This document shows, one piece after another, positions 29,803 to 32,276 of a stretch of DNA of 32,276 nucleotides. The notes beneath the pieces were generated by a model, which saw only the letters and a program-made list of their open reading frames with translations, ran no database searches and was not told where the DNA came from. Made by a program: the position numbers and the translations under genes. The DNA comes from DASSFZ01 sp036514635 (lineage in GTDB: Bacteria; Chloroflexota; Anaerolineae; Fen-1058). The stretch is taken from the NCBI GenBank assembly GCA_036514635.1, contig DATBWU010000199.1, positions 1 through 32,276 of the forward strand. The letters are read 5' to 3'. Each line of letters begins with the position of its first letter. The stretch's first letter is position 1.

Positions 29803-31041
29803 ATGATAGAGTCACTGAAGAAGAGTCCTCTGTGGCAGCGTGCGCGCCAGGACTGGTTCAATCTCAACACCATTCTGGCCGCCGCGATCTACGCGATCGT
29901 GGCGTGGGGCAGCCTTCAGATTCTTCTGGAGGGCACGCGGCGCAGACATCTTGAGAATGCGTTCTTCCTGACGTGGCTGGTCACGCTGCTGCCGGCACTC
30001 ATCATCGTCGTCGCGTTCGGCGCGTATCGCGGATCGTATCGCGGCAAGGCCGAAGGCCTGAGGACCGATCGCCGGATTCTGGCCTGGCGGCGTTACGCGC
30101 TCCACATCGCCGTGCTGATGAGCATCACGACGATGTTCCTAGCCGGCTTCCTCTACGAGGACCTGGTCAATTCCACGGAAATTCGAGAAGGTCAATTCGC
30201 GTTCGGCACGTTCTCATTCCCGATCTACGTCGGGCAGGCCCGCATTGAGATACCCTCGGCGGTGTTCTGGGCTGCCTATATCGGGTATCTCATCACGCTG
30301 CTCGGCGTCACGCTGCGCCGCATCGTCACGAACAATCTGGTTCCGCACTTCTATCTGGCCAGCAGCTTCCGCCTGATCAAGAGTCTCGTCGCCGCCGTGC
30401 TCCTCGTCGTCGCCGTCACCGGCATGCCGCAGCTCTTGACGGAAGGCTTCGTCACATCGGCATCGACCGCCGCCGAGAAGGCAGTGGCACTCGATCCCTA
30501 CTTCACTCTCCTCATCGCATTCGTCGCGGGCGCAACGGCGGACGACGTGATCGGCTGGATCGTGTATCGGGTGCGCCGGGCGCTGGGTCGGGGTGTCACC
30601 GAGCCGCTGCCGCTGTCGCTGGTACAGGGTATCGATCCCACGCTCGAAGCCTATCTGCGCGAAGAAGGCGTTGACTCGATTCAGATGCTCGCCACCGCTT
30701 CCCTCGATGATCTGGTGAGCATCGCCGGACTGCCACGACCGACGCTCGCCGACTGGCAATTGCAGGCCGAGTTCCTGCGCACTTTCGACTCGGCCGCGCT
30801 GGCCGCCAAGTTCCTGCGCCTCGGCATCAACGAACTGGCCGACTTTCAGGGCGTCGCCGACGACAAACTCACGAAGGCACTCGCCGCGGCGAACGAAAAG
30901 GACGACCTGAAGAACGCGGACGTACACGCAGTGTTGTTGCAGGTCTTGCGAGGAGAAGCGGAGCGCAAGGGCAGAATCAAAACGGCGTCACCGGCGAACG
31001 CACCGCGGCCGATTGACAAGCCAGAGACTTCAACACCATGA
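29803..31041 (+). CDS. Six-helix membrane protein with helix-hairpin-helix-like tail, encoded between parA and parB
   Basis: 412 residues, preceded by AAGGAGGGCAACC, a very strong ribosome binding site. Predicted membrane segments lie at about 22-42, 53-75, 98-118, 151-171, 191-211 and 233-255. With a basic N-terminus, both ends should be cytoplasmic. The tail has two helical units, about 272-328 (IDPTLEAYLREEGVDSIQML... VSIAGLPRPT) and 330-382 (LAAKFLRLGINELADFQGVA), resembling helix-hairpin-helix repeats of DNA-binding or DUF4332-like domains. The last ~30 residues are basic and disordered-looking. The stop overlaps the parB ATG (ATGA), so expression is coupled. I know no characterised homologue; a membrane tether for the partition complex is an inference. 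Confidence 0.8.
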   Translation: MIESLKKSPLWQRARQDWFNLNTILAAAIYAIVAWGSLQILLEGTRRRHLENAFFLTWLVTLLPALIIVVAFGAYRGSYRGKAEGLRTDRRILAWRRYALHIAVLMSITTMFLAGFLYEDLVNSTEIREGQFAFGTFSFPIYVGQARIEIPSAVFWAAYIGYLITLLGVTLRRIVTNNLVPHFYLASSFRLIKSLVAAVLLVVAVTGMPQLLTEGFVTSASTAAEKAVALDPYFTLLIAFVAGATADDVIGWIVYRVRRALGRGVTEPLPLSLVQGIDPTLEAYLREEGVDSIQMLATASLDDLVSIAGLPRPTLADWQLQAEFLRTFDSAALAAKFLRLGINELADFQGVADDKLTKALAAANEKDDLKNADVHAVLLQVLRGEAERKGRIKTASPANAPRPIDKPETSTP

Positions 31042-31901
31042 CCAAGAAGAAGGGCGGACTAGGCAAGGGACTCGGCGCGCTGCTGGCCGACACGGACGTG
31101 ACCGCCGGGCTGAGCGAAGTGCCGATCCGCTCCATCGCCCCGAATCCACACCAGCCGCGGGCGCACATCGACGAAGAGGGACTGCGCGAGCTGGCCGACT
31201 CGATCCGCGAGCACGGTCTGATTCAGCCGCTGGTGGTGACGCGCTCCGGCGACTCAGCTTACACGCTCATCGCCGGCGAGCGGCGCTGGCGCGCGGCGCT
31301 GCTCATCGGGCTGGACACGGTCCCGGTTGTGATCAAGGAAGCTGCGCCACAGCAGATGCTCGAACTGGCGCTGATCGAGAACGTCCAGCGCGCCGATCTG
31401 AACCCGCTCGAAGAGGCGCAGGCTTATCGACAGTTGATCGACGAGTTCGGCCTGACGCAGGAGCAGGTCGCGCAGCGCGTCGGCAAGAGTCGCGTCGCGG
31501 TCGCGAACACGCTGCGACTGCTGAAACTGCCCGAATCGATCTTGCGGCGGCTGGCCGACGCCTCGCTCAGCGAAGGGCACGCGCGCGCGCTGCTCATGCT
31601 CAACGACACGACGCATCTACAGCGGCTGGTCAGCCAGATCGTCGGCGGCGGGCTGAGCGTGCGCCAGGTCGAGGAGATCGTGCGGCGTTTGAACGCGGGC
31701 AAGCCGCAGGCCAAGTCCAGGAAGCGCAAAACAAGCGATGGTATCTCGGCGAATACTCGTGCGCTGGAAGACAAGATGCGTCGCGCGCTCGGCACCAAGG
31801 TCAACCTGTATCGATCGAGCCGGGGTGGCAAGGTCGTGATTCACTTTTACTCGGAAGAAGAACTTGACGCGATCTATCGCCGCATCACACGAGAGGACTG
31901 A
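31038..31901 (+). CDS. parB: Chromosome-partitioning protein ParB/Spo0J
   Basis: 287 residues. The basic N-terminal ParA-stimulating tail (KKKGGLGKGLGALLAD) precedes the CTPase domain (PNPHQPR, box GERRWRAA, ENVQRADLNPLEEA), then the helix-turn-helix (LTQEQVAQRVGKSRVAVANT) and the C-terminal dimerisation domain from about 235. It loads at parS sites as a CTP-dependent sliding clamp. All conserved residues needed are visible. It is translationally coupled to the membrane protein gene upstream. No parS site was recognised in the window. Confidence 0.96.
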   Translation: MTKKKGGLGKGLGALLADTDVTAGLSEVPIRSIAPNPHQPRAHIDEEGLRELADSIREHGLIQPLVVTRSGDSAYTLIAGERRWRAALLIGLDTVPVVIKEAAPQQMLELALIENVQRADLNPLEEAQAYRQLIDEFGLTQEQVAQRVGKSRVAVANTLRLLKLPESILRRLADASLSEGHARALLMLNDTTHLQRLVSQIVGGGLSVRQVEEIVRRLNAGKPQAKSRKRKTSDGISANTRALEDKMRRALGTKVNLYRSSRGGKVVIHFYSEEELDAIYRRITRED

Positions 31902-31920
31902 AGCCAACCAGGCAAGCGCG

Positions 31921-32276
31921 ATGAAGAAGAAACTGACCGAAACAGACTTAGTCGCAACGGCTAAATCCTTCTGCGCAGAAGGGCACACACATCTTGAGCT
32001 ATTTGGCATAACCGATGGCAAGGCAGTTGGCACATTCATCGAGCACAAGTTTCAGGAGCGACTCGCAAGTCTCTACGACATTCTGGCTGGAAGCTCTGCT
32101 CGCGGCATCGATCTGCCTTCCATCGAGACAGACATCAAGGTCACATCTATCCGGCAGCCTCAATCATCCTGTCCCTACACTTCGGCACGGCAGAAAGTTT
32201 ACGGCCTCGGCTATAATCTGCTGCTCTTCGTCTACGACAAACAGGACAATCAGCGACGCAAGGCAGCCACGTTGAG
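31921..32276 (+). CDS. Restriction endonuclease-like protein (3' end outside window)
   Basis: At least 118 residues from ATG 31921, continuing past the window edge. RGIDLPSIETDIKVTSIRQP contains a PD-(D/E)xK-like core (Asp in IDLPS, then Asp-Ile-Lys), followed by SSCPYTSARQKVYGLGYNLL and VYDKQD. I recall this segment in a family annotated as restriction endonucleases (recollection only). The upstream ribosome binding site is weak. Base composition is clearly lower in GC than the par genes, and codons such as TTA, ATA and CTA appear, suggesting recent acquisition. A cognate methyltransferase would be expected just outside the window. Confidence 0.6.
   Translation, partial: MKKKLTETDLVATAKSFCAEGHTHLELFGITDGKAVGTFIEHKFQERLASLYDILAGSSARGIDLPSIETDIKVTSIRQPQSSCPYTSARQKVYGLGYNLLLFVYDKQDNQRRKAATL

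Overview
The window (GC visibly near 60% or above) reads as chromosomal DNA of a free-living bacterium, most likely a Chloroflexota (Anaerolineae-like) genome. This is an inference. It rests on a topoisomerase I with a fused N-terminal zinc ribbon, a YidC without a large extracytoplasmic domain, a beta-propeller lipoprotein inside the yidD-yidC operon, and intergenic spaces filled with many families of short palindromic repeats. No taxonomic marker RNA is present.

Left part (1-11403, all minus strand): a long accessory cluster. In transcription order it encodes a nucleotidyltransferase-fold protein, a B12-binding radical SAM protein, an M14 zinc carboxypeptidase, a second B12-radical SAM protein, two class I SAM methyltransferases, a third B12-radical SAM protein, then after a hairpin array a GT87-like mannosyltransferase, an oligosaccharide flippase and a third methyltransferase cut by the window edge. 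It looks like a pathway for a surface glycan, lipid or secondary metabolite; the product cannot be named. Five of these genes carry short palindromic repeats fused in frame.

Middle (11550-24233): a small membrane-anchored hypothetical, a 49-residue zinc ribbon, dgt-type dNTPase, a two-helix membrane protein, an M24 aminopeptidase, topA, a mannose-1-phosphate guanylyltransferase (GDP-mannose supply, a plausible partner of the glycan genes on the left), dprA, and the conserved block ffh-rpsP-khpA-rimM (without the usual trmD-rplS tail). Gaps between these genes hold repeats, terminator-like hairpins and recognisable -35/-10 promoters.

Right part (24423-32276, plus strand): the replication-origin-associated block rpmH-rnpA-yidD-(PQQ-propeller lipoprotein)-yidC-jag, driven by a strong promoter that diverges from the ffh promoter, then after a terminator a second operon pfkB-parA-(six-helix membrane protein)-parB, and finally the start of a lower-GC restriction-endonuclease-like gene. 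Membrane insertion, ribosome/RNase P and chromosome segregation genes are complete and look functional. No dnaA, clear oriC or parS was found.

The most unusual points are (1) a six-TM protein with a helix-hairpin-helix-like cytoplasmic tail translationally coupled between ParA and ParB, (2) a beta-propeller lipoprotein embedded between yidD and yidC, (3) the triple B12-radical SAM cluster, and (4) repeated in-frame capture of palindromic repeats by coding sequences, plus two MITE-like elements that abut stop codons.
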